From Porticoccus sp963925605 (lineage in GTDB: Bacteria; Pseudomonadota; Gammaproteobacteria; Pseudomonadales; Porticoccaceae): DNA of 18,693 nt. The stretch's first letter is position 1, and each line of letters starts with the position of its first letter. The stretch lies in NCBI GenBank assembly GCA_963925605.1, contig CAWURY010000016.1, positions 1 through 18,693 on the forward strand, in the 5' to 3' direction. Position numbers and translations under genes: made by a program. This document shows, piece after piece, positions 1 through 7,684 of the stretch. The notes beneath the pieces were generated by a model. That model saw only the letters and a program-made list of their open reading frames with translations, searched no databases and was not told the DNA's origin.

Positions 1-1074
1 AATACTATTGGAAAATTGTTTTCTGTAACCACTTTTGGCGAGAGCCATGGGCCATCTTTGGGTTGCATTATTGATGGGTGTCCTCCTGGTCTTGAAATCT
101 CTGAGGAAGATATACAGTACGATCTAGATCGACGCAAACCAGGGAAGTCTCGTTACACCACTCAACGCATGGAGGGTGATGACATAAAAATACTGTCAGG
201 TATTTTTGAGGGAAAAACAACGGGCACACCTATAGGTCTCATAATTGAAAATACCGATCAGCGCTCAAAAGATTATTCTAGTATTAAGGATCAATTTCGA
301 CCCGCTCACGCCGATTACACTTACCAAAAAAAATATGGCCTTCGAGATTACAGAGGAGGAGGCCGATCATCGGCTCGTGAAACAGCGATGCGTGTTGCAG
401 CAGGGGCCATCGCTAAAAAATATTTATATCAAAAAGAAGGAATTATAATTAGAGGATATTTATCTGAACTGGGACCCATAAAAGCAGAAAAAATTATTTT
501 AGAGGAAGTAGAAAATAACCCTTTCTTCTGCCCAGATCCCGACAAAGTTTTAGAAATGGAGCTTTACATGCAGGCCTTGCTAAAAGAAGGAAATTCTGTT
601 GGCGCTAAAATAACAGTGATAGCAAGCAATATGCCTGTAGGTTTAGGAGAACCAGTGTTTGATCGCCTTGATGCAGACATAGCGCATGCGTTAATGAGCA
701 TCAATGCAGTAAAGGGAGTTGAAATAGGCTCTGGTTTTGATTCAGTCAGTCAAGTGGGTAGTGAACATCGAGACGAAATCACTCCAGATGGCTTCCTGTC
801 GAATAATGCTGGCGGTATTTTGGGTGGGATTTCCACTGGACAGAATATCGTTGCAAATATAGCCTTGAAGCCAACAAGCAGTCTTCGCATACCGGGCCGC
901 TCCATTGACGTAAATGGCAACCCTATAGAGGTCGTCACGAAAGGCAGACATGACCCTTGTGTGGGTATTCGAGCAACCCCCATAGCTGAGGCAATGCTAG
1001 CAATTACATTAATGGATCATTTGCTCAGGCATAGAGCCCAAAACTTTGATGTTGTTATCAGCTCAAAACCATAA
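1..1074 (+). CDS. aroC: Chorismate synthase, 5'-truncated by the window edge
   Basis: Chorismate synthase converts 5-enolpyruvylshikimate-3-phosphate to chorismate, the last step of the shikimate pathway, using reduced FMN; it is cytosolic. Visible family signatures are GESHG near the N-terminus, RRKPGKSRYTTQR, the RPAHADYTY and RGGGRSSARETA block, and the C-terminal GRHDPCVGIRATPIAEAM. The frame is open from base 1 and reads NTIGKLFSVTTFGESHG, matching the usual MSGNTIGKL start. The TTG at 16 is therefore an internal Leu codon, and only about three codons (start included) are missing. 357 residues are in view, close to the normal ~360, and nothing looks damaged. The transporter gene begins 21 nt downstream on the same strand, so the two may be co-transcribed. 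The family call is secure. Confidence 0.98.
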   Translation, partial: NTIGKLFSVTTFGESHGPSLGCIIDGCPPGLEISEEDIQYDLDRRKPGKSRYTTQRMEGDDIKILSGIFEGKTTGTPIGLIIENTDQRSKDYSSIKDQFRPAHADYTYQKKYGLRDYRGGGRSSARETAMRVAAGAIAKKYLYQKEGIIIRGYLSELGPIKAEKIILEEVENNPFFCPDPDKVLEMELYMQALLKEGNSVGAKITVIASNMPVGLGEPVFDRLDADIAHALMSINAVKGVEIGSGFDSVSQVGSEHRDEITPDGFLSNNAGGILGGISTGQNIVANIALKPTSSLRIPGRSIDVNGNPIEVVTKGRHDPCVGIRATPIAEAMLAITLMDHLLRHRAQNFDVVISSKP

Positions 1075-1095
1075 GCTATAAAGCCTTATTTAATT

Positions 1096-2265
1096 GTGAA
1101 AAAGATGCCCCAGCTATTAGTCCCGTATTGGCGCTTATCAGCCTTTTATTTCTGTTTTTTTGGACTACTGGGTGCCCTGCATCCTTACTGGTCACTATTT
1201 CTATATTCAAAAGGTTTTAGTGTTACTGATATAGGAATTTTGTTGGCCATACCTATGGCTACAAAAATGATTGCTCCCAATATTTGGGGCTGGCTGTCTG
1301 ATTATACAGGGAGAAGATTGGTCGTTATTCGATTGGGCGCCTTTTTCTCTTGCCTATGTTTTCTCGGTATTTTTATTGACCAAAAATTTTGGTCAATTGC
1401 ATTAGTAATGATCGGCTATAGTTTTTTTTGGAATGCCATTCTTCCTCAACATGAGGCCATTACCATGAGCTATCTTGAGAAAGCCCCAGAAACCTATAGT
1501 CGAATTCGCTTATGGGGTTCTGTGGGGTTTATCATCTCGGTACTAGGCGGTGGATTTTGGTTTGATTCTCATGATATAAACACACTACCTGTTGTTGGGA
1601 TAACGCTTTTGATTGGTATTTTCCTGTCTAGTATATTTGTGCCTAATGCCATCCCTAGTTGCAATGGAAAAGGTAGTGGTAGATTTATTTCAATAGCAAC
1701 AAAAGCCCCTGTAGTTGTGTTTTTTTTGGTTGGCTTGTTGATGCAGCTCTCTCATGGGGTGTACTACAGTTTTTTTAGTATTTATTTGGAGTCTTTTGGG
1801 TATAGTCGTGTAGATATTGGTGCTATTTGGTCTATTGGGGTAGCAGCAGAAGTCGCTGTATTCTTGATGATGCATAGATTGCTTCTGCATATTGGCGTGC
1901 GATCCATTGTATTGGGCTGTCTATTTTGTGCGACATTGCGATGGTTAGTTATAGGTCATTACGCTGACGAATTATGGCTATTAATTTTAGCTCAAGTTTT
2001 ACATGCGTTCACTTTTGGCGCTTTTCATGCTGCCTGCATGGAATGTGTCCGCAGGTTTTTTGATGCAAATTGTCAAGGAAAAGCCCAAGCGCTGTATAGC
2101 TCGTGCTGCTATGGTGCTGGCGGAGCTATTGGTTCTTACACTGGAGGTCTTGCATGGGATGTGACGCCAATTTATGCTTTTAATTATGCGGCATTATCAA
2201 GTTTTGTTGCTTTTCTTGTTGCATGGCTTTGGCTAAGGGATACAAGATTGACCCTTGATAAATAA
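1096..2265 (+). CDS. MFS transporter, HcaT/PPP-like (MFS_1_like) family
   Basis: A 389-residue inner-membrane secondary transporter of the major facilitator superfamily, with about 12 hydrophobic segments along its length. The N-terminus (YWRLSAFYFCFFGLLGALHPYW) and the early loop WGWLSDYTGRR (MFS motif A between helices 2 and 3) resemble HcaT-type proteins annotated as 3-phenylpropionate or nucleoside:H+ symporters. The real substrate cannot be read from the sequence. I use the GTG at 1096; an in-frame ATG at 1105 would shorten the protein by three residues, and neither has a good Shine-Dalgarno. It lies 21 nt after aroC. From memory, Pseudomonas also has an MFS gene of this type next to aroC, but a role in aromatic metabolism is only inference. 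Confidence 0.88.
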   Translation: MKKMPQLLVPYWRLSAFYFCFFGLLGALHPYWSLFLYSKGFSVTDIGILLAIPMATKMIAPNIWGWLSDYTGRRLVVIRLGAFFSCLCFLGIFIDQKFWSIALVMIGYSFFWNAILPQHEAITMSYLEKAPETYSRIRLWGSVGFIISVLGGGFWFDSHDINTLPVVGITLLIGIFLSSIFVPNAIPSCNGKGSGRFISIATKAPVVVFFLVGLLMQLSHGVYYSFFSIYLESFGYSRVDIGAIWSIGVAAEVAVFLMMHRLLLHIGVRSIVLGCLFCATLRWLVIGHYADELWLLILAQVLHAFTFGAFHAACMECVRRFFDANCQGKAQALYSSCCYGAGGAIGSYTGGLAWDVTPIYAFNYAALSSFVAFLVAWLWLRDTRLTLDK

Positions 2266-2326
2266 ACTGCAGATGTTTTTTAATAAAAAACTGCTAGTGA
2301 TGCTATTGTTAGCCTCTTTATCCATT

Positions 2327-2334
2327 AAGAAGGG
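2327..2334 (+). promoter_or_regulatory. Ribosome binding site of the 87-aa protein
   Basis: AAGAAGGG lies 6 nt before the ATG at 2341. It favours that start over the TTG at 2338 and supports the small gene being translated. Confidence 0.6.
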
Positions 2335-2340
2335 ACTTTG

Positions 2341-2604
2341 ATGAAGTATATATTTATAGCTCTAATTGTAGTAACCCTAGTGTGCTGGTATCCAAGGTAT
2401 GACTTGTTTGTCAAAGAGGATTTTTTTGACGAGAATCGATCGTTGGTGCAGGCTGGATTCATGACCACTGTCGGCTGCCATAAGGCGGCCAATAAAATTA
2501 AAGTGAAATATTATATGTGTGAACCAAAAGCGCAATGGCGGAGATGGTTCTTAGCTGATGATGCAAAAATTATAAATAACCAATCAGACCTGCCTGCGTA
2601 CTGA
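2341..2604 (+). CDS. Small membrane-anchored protein of unknown function (87 aa)
   Basis: I do not recognise this protein. It has an N-terminal hydrophobic stretch (about residues 2-16, YIFIALIVVTLVCW) that could be an anchor or an uncleaved signal, followed by a polar region probably in the periplasm. There are three cysteines, C15 in the hydrophobic stretch and C46 and C60 outside it; the last two could form a disulfide. The tail is basic and aromatic (AQWRRWF). The ATG at 2341 is chosen because AAGAAGGG at 2327-2334 is a good ribosome binding site; a TTG one codon earlier is less likely. It follows the MFS gene by 75 nt and precedes the TetR gene by 52 nt. Codon use resembles the neighbours. 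The good ribosome site and protein-like composition suggest a real gene. Confidence 0.65.
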   Translation: MKYIFIALIVVTLVCWYPRYDLFVKEDFFDENRSLVQAGFMTTVGCHKAANKIKVKYYMCEPKAQWRRWFLADDAKIINNQSDLPAY

Positions 2605-2656
2605 AAAAAGAAAAACATAGATGGGCCTTTTAGAAAAATTACTTAGTGATGCCTGA

Positions 2657-3298
2657 ATGCCAAAAGTTGACAGCAATATTTATACATTTCATGAAAAGAA
2701 AAAAAGATTTCTTGTGAGAGAGCAAGTCATCGTAAATAGCGCTATACAATTGGCAAAAAAACAAGGATTAGCTGATATTACGATCTCCCTAATTGCTAAA
2801 CATGCAGGCATTGGCAAAGGAACAATCTATAAGCATTTTATTTCCAAAAGTGAAATATTAATGCGCATCCTGCTTGATCATGAGCAAAAAACTACAGCCA
2901 ATATTCAGTTAGACATGATGATGATCGATAGGGATCCTTTTGCTCTTATCCATCGCTATCTTAAAATGCGTTTGGCTGATCCAGAGCTAGACCGCCTTAT
3001 GCAGCACCTGGAAGGCCAGCTAAAGCATGATGCTCGAGTTGCTAAAAGCATGGCTCAATTTTTTTATATAAAAAACTCCAATGTAGCTTCTATTAATAAA
3101 GCAATTCTATTGCTTGTCAAAAAAGGTTTGTTGCGAGACGCACCCTCATCGCACCATTATTTTTCTTATCTTGCACTAGTTCAGGGAGCTGTAGATTTAT
3201 CTCTAGCAGAAAATTTTCAACTTGATATTGATGATAGAGCAATCTTTTTAGGTTTTATTGCTGAAGTCGGGATCACTATGGGCAAGACAGTCAGCTAA
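2657..3298 (+). CDS. TetR/AcrR-family transcriptional regulator
   Basis: A 213-residue TetR-type DNA-binding protein. The N-terminal helix-turn-helix spans roughly residues 20-65: a helix with VNSAIQLAKKQG, then ITISLIAKHAGIGKGTIYKHFISKSEIL, the classic TetR recognition region. The remainder is an all-helical ligand-binding and dimer domain with no family-specific motif I can name, so the ligand is unknown. The ATG at 2657 directly abuts a TGA and lacks a strong ribosome site. It converges on the ETF-ubiquinone oxidoreductase gene. Pseudomonas aeruginosa has, as I recall, a TetR regulator of fatty-acid use (PvrA, PA2957) near its etf genes, so a role in fatty-acid or ETF control is plausible but inferred. 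Confidence 0.9.
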   Translation: MPKVDSNIYTFHEKKKRFLVREQVIVNSAIQLAKKQGLADITISLIAKHAGIGKGTIYKHFISKSEILMRILLDHEQKTTANIQLDMMMIDRDPFALIHRYLKMRLADPELDRLMQHLEGQLKHDARVAKSMAQFFYIKNSNVASINKAILLLVKKGLLRDAPSSHHYFSYLALVQGAVDLSLAENFQLDIDDRAIFLGFIAEVGITMGKTVS

Positions 3299-3342
3299 TT
3301 AGCGGCCGGAGCATACTGGCTCACTTTGTGTTTGGTGGTTAG

Positions 3343-4980
3343 TCACATATTTGGATAATTTGGACCTCCTCCTCCTTCGGGGGCCACCCAGCTTATGTTT
3401 TGAGAGGGATCCTTGATGTCACAAGTTTTACAATGGATGCAGTTCTGCGAGTTAACCTGAAATTTTTTGGATCCATCATTATTGGTCAATATTTCGTAAA
3501 CCCCTGCCGGACAATATCGTTGTGCAGGCTCGTCAAAAACAGGAAGATTGTAAGATATAGGTAAATTCGCATCTTTTAGCACTAGGTGATTGGGTTGATT
3601 GTCTTTATGGTTGGTATTGGAAAGAAATACTGATGATAGCTTATCAAAACTAATAATATTGTCAGGCTTTTCGTAGTCCAATGGCTTTGATTTGCTAGCT
3701 GGTTTGAGCGTAGAGTGGTCAGCTCTTGGGTCTGAAAGAGTCCAAGGAAGGTTGCCATTAAATACATTAATATCTATAAACGCGTAAATAGAACCAAGTA
3801 TATTTCCCCATTTATGCTGCGCTGGACCAAAATTACGTTGTATTTCTAGTTCTTTATAAGCCCAGCTGTCTTTGTAGGTTGACGAGAAACCTACAAGATC
3901 TCCGTGTTCCTTATTGGCCAGAATTGCTGTGACAACAGTTTCTGCTGCCACCATTCCAGATTTCATTGCACAATGTATGCCTTTTATTTTTGCATTGTTT
4001 AATGTACCTGCGTTGTCTCCAATTAGGATTCCGCCAGGAAAGGTCATTTTAGGTTGTGATTGTAAACCGCCTTTTGCTAATGCTTTTGCCCCATAAGAAA
4101 TTCTTTTTCCGCCCTTTAGGTATTTTGATATTGTAGGATGGTGCTTGTAGCGCTGAAATTCATCATAAAGATTCACAAAAGGATTGGTGTAGGAGAGGTC
4201 AGTGATGAGACCGACTACTATTTGATTGTTGTCAGCATGATATAGAAAGCCGCCGCCAGTAGATTTGCTCTCACTCAGCGGCCATCCTGCACTATGAAGA
4301 ACTAAGCCAGGCTGATGGATATCTGGTGATATCGACCAGAGCTCTTTTATTCCCAAACCGTAATGCTGTGGATCGCAAGTATCATCCAAGGAAAATTTTT
4401 TAATAATCTCTTTGCCTAAGTGCCCTCTACAGCCTTCTGAAAAAAGAGTATATTTCCCCCTAAGCTCCATGCCTGCGGCATAGGAGGCTTTCTTTTGATT
4501 TTTAGCATCAATCCCCATATCGCCTGTAATAATGCCTGCAACGGCACCATTATCAGCGTACAGGACACTTGCTGCAGGAAAGCCTGAAAAGATTTCCACG
4601 CCTAAGTTTTCCGCTTGCTGGGCTAGCCAGCGACATAGACTACATAGGCTGACAACAAAGTTGCCTTTATTGTGCATAGTCTTTGGCGCAAAAAAAGAGG
4701 GAATTTTTATTGCTTTATTTTTAGTAAGAAAATATAAGCTATCTTTAGAAACAGGAATACTAACTGGTGCCCCCTGGTCTTTCCAGTCTGGAAAGAGTTC
4801 ACTTAAAGCTCTTGGCTCTAAAATAGCACCGGAAAGTATATGAGCGCCTACTTCTGATCCTTTTTCTAGAACAGCAACCGAGATATCTGCATTGATTTGC
4901 TTTAATCTGCATGCAGCCGAAAGCCCAGAAGGGCCGGCGCCAACAATAATCACATCGTAGTCCATATGTTCACGATCCAT
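3343..4980 (-). CDS. Electron transfer flavoprotein-ubiquinone oxidoreductase
   Basis: ETF-QO (545 aa) takes electrons from reduced ETF and passes them to ubiquinone at the inner membrane, linking acyl-CoA and other dehydrogenases to respiration. The N-terminus has an FAD-binding Rossmann motif, GAGPSG at residues 14-19. The C-terminal domain carries the four cysteines of the [4Fe-4S] cluster: C490 in YCPAGVYE and C514, C517 and C520 in NCIHCKTCDIKDP, followed by the typical WVAPEGGGGP tail. Length is normal for the family. The ATG at 4980 is chosen because AAGGAGAG sits 4 nt upstream; a TTG at 5025 would add 15 residues without a comparable site. It diverges from etfBA across 194 nt and converges on the TetR gene. 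Confidence 0.97.
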   Translation of the reverse strand: MDREHMDYDVIIVGAGPSGLSAACRLKQINADISVAVLEKGSEVGAHILSGAILEPRALSELFPDWKDQGAPVSIPVSKDSLYFLTKNKAIKIPSFFAPKTMHNKGNFVVSLCSLCRWLAQQAENLGVEIFSGFPAASVLYADNGAVAGIITGDMGIDAKNQKKASYAAGMELRGKYTLFSEGCRGHLGKEIIKKFSLDDTCDPQHYGLGIKELWSISPDIHQPGLVLHSAGWPLSESKSTGGGFLYHADNNQIVVGLITDLSYTNPFVNLYDEFQRYKHHPTISKYLKGGKRISYGAKALAKGGLQSQPKMTFPGGILIGDNAGTLNNAKIKGIHCAMKSGMVAAETVVTAILANKEHGDLVGFSSTYKDSWAYKELEIQRNFGPAQHKWGNILGSIYAFIDINVFNGNLPWTLSDPRADHSTLKPASKSKPLDYEKPDNIISFDKLSSVFLSNTNHKDNQPNHLVLKDANLPISYNLPVFDEPAQRYCPAGVYEILTNNDGSKKFQVNSQNCIHCKTCDIKDPSQNISWVAPEGGGGPNYPNM

Positions 4981-4984
4981 TTGG

Positions 4985-4992
4985 CTCTCCTT
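4985..4992 (-). promoter_or_regulatory. Strong ribosome binding site of ETF-QO
   Basis: On the minus strand AAGGAGAG lies 4 nt before the ATG at 4980. This sets the start there rather than at the upstream TTG at 5025. Confidence 0.75.
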
Positions 4993-5055
4993 GGTGCTTT
5001 TCTTTAGTAACTTGAATTCTTGCAAAGTGTAGATATCTTTTCCGCAAACTTAAAC

Positions 5056-5084
5056 AATAAATTGGTTGGGGATACCATGTAAAG
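5056..5084 (-). promoter_or_regulatory. Candidate promoter of ETF-QO
   Basis: On the minus strand TTTACA (5079-5084) and TTTATT (5056-5061) are 17 nt apart, giving a sigma70-like pair upstream of the ATG at 4980. The -10 matches consensus at only four of six positions, so this is a weak prediction. Confidence 0.3.
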
Positions 5085-5099
5085 TATATTTTTTAATTC

Positions 5100-5121
5100 T
5101 AGTCTCAAGACTATAAGTCTT
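5100..5121. promoter_or_regulatory. Two overlapping palindromes, candidate operator for etfBA
   Basis: TAGTCTCAAGACTA (5100-5113, 6-bp arms around CA) overlaps AAGACTATAAGTCTT (5107-5121, 6-bp arms around ATA), and the two share the AGACT arm. They sit where the -35 region would be for the TATAAT at 5139. That position fits a protein-binding site. The protein is unknown; the nearby TetR regulator is one candidate. Confidence 0.4.
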
Positions 5122-5138
5122 TAAGGTATAGTGGATGG

Positions 5139-5144
5139 TATAAT
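5139..5144 (+). promoter_or_regulatory. Candidate -10 element of etfBA
   Basis: A perfect TATAAT lies about 30 nt before the etfB ATG. No good -35 hexamer is found 16-18 nt upstream; that stretch is occupied by the palindromes at 5100-5121. The promoter may therefore need an activator or be repressed there. Confidence 0.5.
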
Positions 5145-5174
5145 TTTTTTAAGAGACATCAGAGGATTTTTGCC

Positions 5175-5930
5175 ATGAAGGTGCTGGTTGCTATCAAGCG
5201 TGCTGTAGATTACAACGTTAAAGTTAGACCTAACTCTGATGGTTCGGGTGTTGATCTTAATAATTTAAAAATGTCGATTAATCCTTTTTGTGAGATTGCT
5301 GTAGAAGAGGCTGTTCGACTCAAGGAGAAAGGCGTCGCTACAGAAATTATTGTTGTATCTTTAGGGCCTCAAAAGGTGCAGGAGCAAATTCGTGCTGCAT
5401 TAGCAATCGGTGCAGATAGGGGAATCTTAGTTAAGGTTGAAGAGACGACAGAAATTGAACCCTTAGCGATTGCAAAATGTTTGAAGGTTATTTGCGATGA
5501 AGAAAAACCTGACCTTGTATTGATGGGAAAGCAGTCGATAGACGGTGACAACAATCAAACAGGGCAAATGCTAGCTGCATTGGCGAGGTATCCGCAAGGA
5601 ACATTCGCCTCTGAGATAGCTATCGACAATGGCAGTGTTATTGTAACGCGAGAAATTGACGGAGGCTTTCAGGCAATTAAGCTCGCCTTGCCTGCCGTTG
5701 TGACCACGGATCTTAGATTAAATATACCGAGATATGCTTCGCTTCCAAATATAATGAAAGCAAAACAAAAACCTATTCGCGAAACAACAGCAGAAGAGCT
5801 AGGTGTTGATATCGCTGCGCGTGTTTCTATTGTGAGTGTCAATCTACCTGTAGAGCGCGCTGAAGGAGTTAAAGTGGCCAGCGTAGATGAATTGTTGGAT
5901 AAGTTAAAAAATGAAGCGAAGGTTATATAA
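5175..5930 (+). CDS. etfB: Electron transfer flavoprotein subunit beta
   Basis: The beta subunit of ETF (251 aa) binds AMP and forms a soluble heterodimer with EtfA. The dimer shuttles electrons from acyl-CoA dehydrogenases to ETF-QO. The sequence opens with MKVLVAIKRAVDYNVK and contains the family signature block VTREIDGGFQAIKL followed by LPAVVTTDLRLNIPRYASLP and NIMKAKQKPI, which includes the recognition loop that docks partner dehydrogenases. Length is normal. AGAGGA lies 9 nt before the ATG at 5175. Its TAA overlaps the etfA ATG by one base (TAATG), typical of translational coupling and 1:1 subunit synthesis. Confidence 0.97.
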   Translation: MKVLVAIKRAVDYNVKVRPNSDGSGVDLNNLKMSINPFCEIAVEEAVRLKEKGVATEIIVVSLGPQKVQEQIRAALAIGADRGILVKVEETTEIEPLAIAKCLKVICDEEKPDLVLMGKQSIDGDNNQTGQMLAALARYPQGTFASEIAIDNGSVIVTREIDGGFQAIKLALPAVVTTDLRLNIPRYASLPNIMKAKQKPIRETTAEELGVDIAARVSIVSVNLPVERAEGVKVASVDELLDKLKNEAKVI

Positions 5931-6874
5931 TGGCTATTCTAGTTATTGCGGAACATGATAATACGACCTTAAAGACCACAACACTTAATACTATTACTGC
6001 GGCTCAAGTTCTGGGCGGTAGCATCGATATTTTGGTCGCCGGCCTTGGTTGTGAAGCAGTCGCTACCCAAGCTTCAGGGGTCCCTGGAATCAGGAGGGTC
6101 CGCCTTGCAGATAATAGCGTCTATGCAAATCAACTTGCAGAGAATATTGCTCCATTAATTGAAGAGATTGCGTCCGAGTATTCCCATGTATTAATGTCTT
6201 CAACAACTACAGGAAAAAATATTATCCCTCGAGCGGCTGCATTGATTGATGTGCAGTCAATTTCTGATGTTATAAGCATTGAGGCAGAAGATACCTTTAG
6301 GCGCCCTATATATGCAGGAAATATTATTGCAACAGTTAAAAGTAAAGATTTAGTTAAATTAATGACAATTCGGACAACAGCTTTTAAGGCTGCTATCTCC
6401 GAAGGTGGTTCTGCCCTAATTGAGGTTCTTGATAGTGTTTATGATTTCAAGAAATCAGAGTTTCTTAGAGATGTTTTGGCTATCTCGGAAAGACCAGAGC
6501 TAACATCGGCAAAAATTATTATTTCTGGGGGTCGAGGGATGGGAAGTAGTGAGAATTTTGATTTGTTGGAAAAAATTGCCGATAAGCTAGGAGCTGCTGT
6601 TGGGGCATCGAGAGCTGCAGTGGATGCAGGCTTTGCTCCTAACGATATGCAGGTTGGACAGACTGGAAAAATCGTTGCCCCAGAGCTTTACATTGCTGTA
6701 GGAATCTCTGGTGCTATTCAGCATTTGGCTGGGATGAAAGACAGCAAGGTTATTGTTGCTATCAATAAGGATCCTGATGCCCCTATTTTTCAGATTGCAG
6801 ATTATGGCTTGGTAGCAGACTTGTTTGATGCGATGCCAGAGATTGATGATAAATTATCAGAGTATACAAGCTAG
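5930..6874 (+). CDS. etfA: Electron transfer flavoprotein subunit alpha
   Basis: The alpha subunit of ETF (314 aa) holds the FAD. The C-terminal FAD domain shows the standard run: IISGGRGMGSSENFDLLEKI, then GAAVGASRAAVDAGFAPNDM, then QVGQTGKIVAPELYIAVGIS, GAIQHLAGMKDS, and the ending INKDPDAPIFQIADYGLVAD. The N-terminal domain is the usual ETF fold that packs on EtfB. Length is normal and no key motif is missing. It is coupled to etfB through a TAATG overlap. At its 3' end the stop codon shares bases with the stop of the convergent xthA, leaving no room for a terminator between them. Confidence 0.97.
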   Translation: MAILVIAEHDNTTLKTTTLNTITAAQVLGGSIDILVAGLGCEAVATQASGVPGIRRVRLADNSVYANQLAENIAPLIEEIASEYSHVLMSSTTTGKNIIPRAAALIDVQSISDVISIEAEDTFRRPIYAGNIIATVKSKDLVKLMTIRTTAFKAAISEGGSALIEVLDSVYDFKKSEFLRDVLAISERPELTSAKIIISGGRGMGSSENFDLLEKIADKLGAAVGASRAAVDAGFAPNDMQVGQTGKIVAPELYIAVGISGAIQHLAGMKDSKVIVAINKDPDAPIFQIADYGLVADLFDAMPEIDDKLSEYTS

Positions 6875-7683
6875 GCCTTCAGTGAAATCCAAATTGGACA
6901 ATGATCCGATGGTTTTGTCATCCCTCTTGTTGCATGATCAATTCCTGCGCTAGCTACCATTTTGGTTAGTGGTTTTGAGGTTAAAATTAAGTCAATTCTT
7001 AGACCGCGCTTAGGCTCCATTTCAAATCCACGACTGCGATAGTCAAACCAACTATACCTGTTAATTTCTTTTGGGTGGAAATGTTGATAGGTATCGATTA
7101 GCCCCCATTTTTCTAACCTTTGTAGCCACTCCCTTTCTTCGGGAAGAAAGCAACACTTCCCAGTGCGCAACCAGCGTTTTCTATTCTCATCCCCTATGCC
7201 GATATCTAAGTCCGTTGGCGCCACATTCATGTCACCCATCACAAGCAAGAGATCGTTGTGGCTATACTTGAGCTGAAGATGACTCGTAAGGGCAGAGTAG
7301 AATTTTTGTTTATATGAAAATTTTTGATTATGTGAACGGGACCCTCCTTGAGGAAAGTATCCATTCAAAATGCTTAGCTTCTTATCTTGAAATTTGAACT
7401 CCCCAGCGATAAAACGTTTTTGGCTTTCATTGTCATCATGCGGAAATCCATTATTGCTACTAGTTATTGGTAGCCGATAAAGCAGCGCTACTCCGTAGTG
7501 ACCTTTTTGTCCATGAAAGGTGACATCATAACCTAATTCTTGTATATCTTTTACTGGGAATTCCTCATTAGAAACCTTTGTTTCCTGTAGGCCGATAATA
7601 TCTGGTTTATGTTTATCAATAATAGCTTTTAGCTGGTGTATTCTGGCTCTAAGTCCATTGACATTAAAAGACATAATTTTCAT
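6871..7683 (-). CDS. xthA: Exonuclease III (AP endonuclease)
   Basis: Exonuclease III (270 aa) cuts DNA at abasic sites and has 3'-5' exonuclease and 3'-phosphatase activity in base-excision repair. The sequence has the exonuclease/endonuclease/phosphatase fold markers: MKIMSFNVNGLRAR at the start, the metal-ligand Glu in IGLQETK, the GDMNVAPTDLDIG block, and the C-terminal catalytic SDHCPIW. The central RYSWFDYRSRGFEMEPKRGL region agrees with XthA rather than other members of the superfamily. The ATG at 7683 starts 1 nt after the prc stop with no Shine-Dalgarno, so translation is probably coupled to prc. The 3' end overlaps etfA by 4 nt. Confidence 0.96.
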   Translation of the reverse strand: MKIMSFNVNGLRARIHQLKAIIDKHKPDIIGLQETKVSNEEFPVKDIQELGYDVTFHGQKGHYGVALLYRLPITSSNNGFPHDDNESQKRFIAGEFKFQDKKLSILNGYFPQGGSRSHNQKFSYKQKFYSALTSHLQLKYSHNDLLLVMGDMNVAPTDLDIGIGDENRKRWLRTGKCCFLPEEREWLQRLEKWGLIDTYQHFHPKEINRYSWFDYRSRGFEMEPKRGLRIDLILTSKPLTKMVASAGIDHATRGMTKPSDHCPIWISLKA

Positions 7684-7684
7684 A

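Noticed and set aside
2621..2656. An 11-codon ORF (MGLLEKLLSDA) whose TGA directly precedes, in frame, the ATG of the TetR gene.
   Set aside because: It has no clear ribosome site and is short enough to be chance. TGA readthrough is not needed, because the TetR protein is complete from its own ATG.
3294..3303. Palindrome GCTAATTAGC over the TetR stop codon, with a nearby GCCGG/CTGGC hairpin, as a possible terminator.
   Set aside because: Stems are short, with one needing a G-T pair, and no T run follows. It is not good enough to call a terminator.
4532..4843. A 103-codon open frame on the plus strand inside the ETF-QO gene.
   Set aside because: It lies wholly opposite conserved ETF-QO coding sequence, its translation resembles no protein I know, and it lacks a ribosome site.
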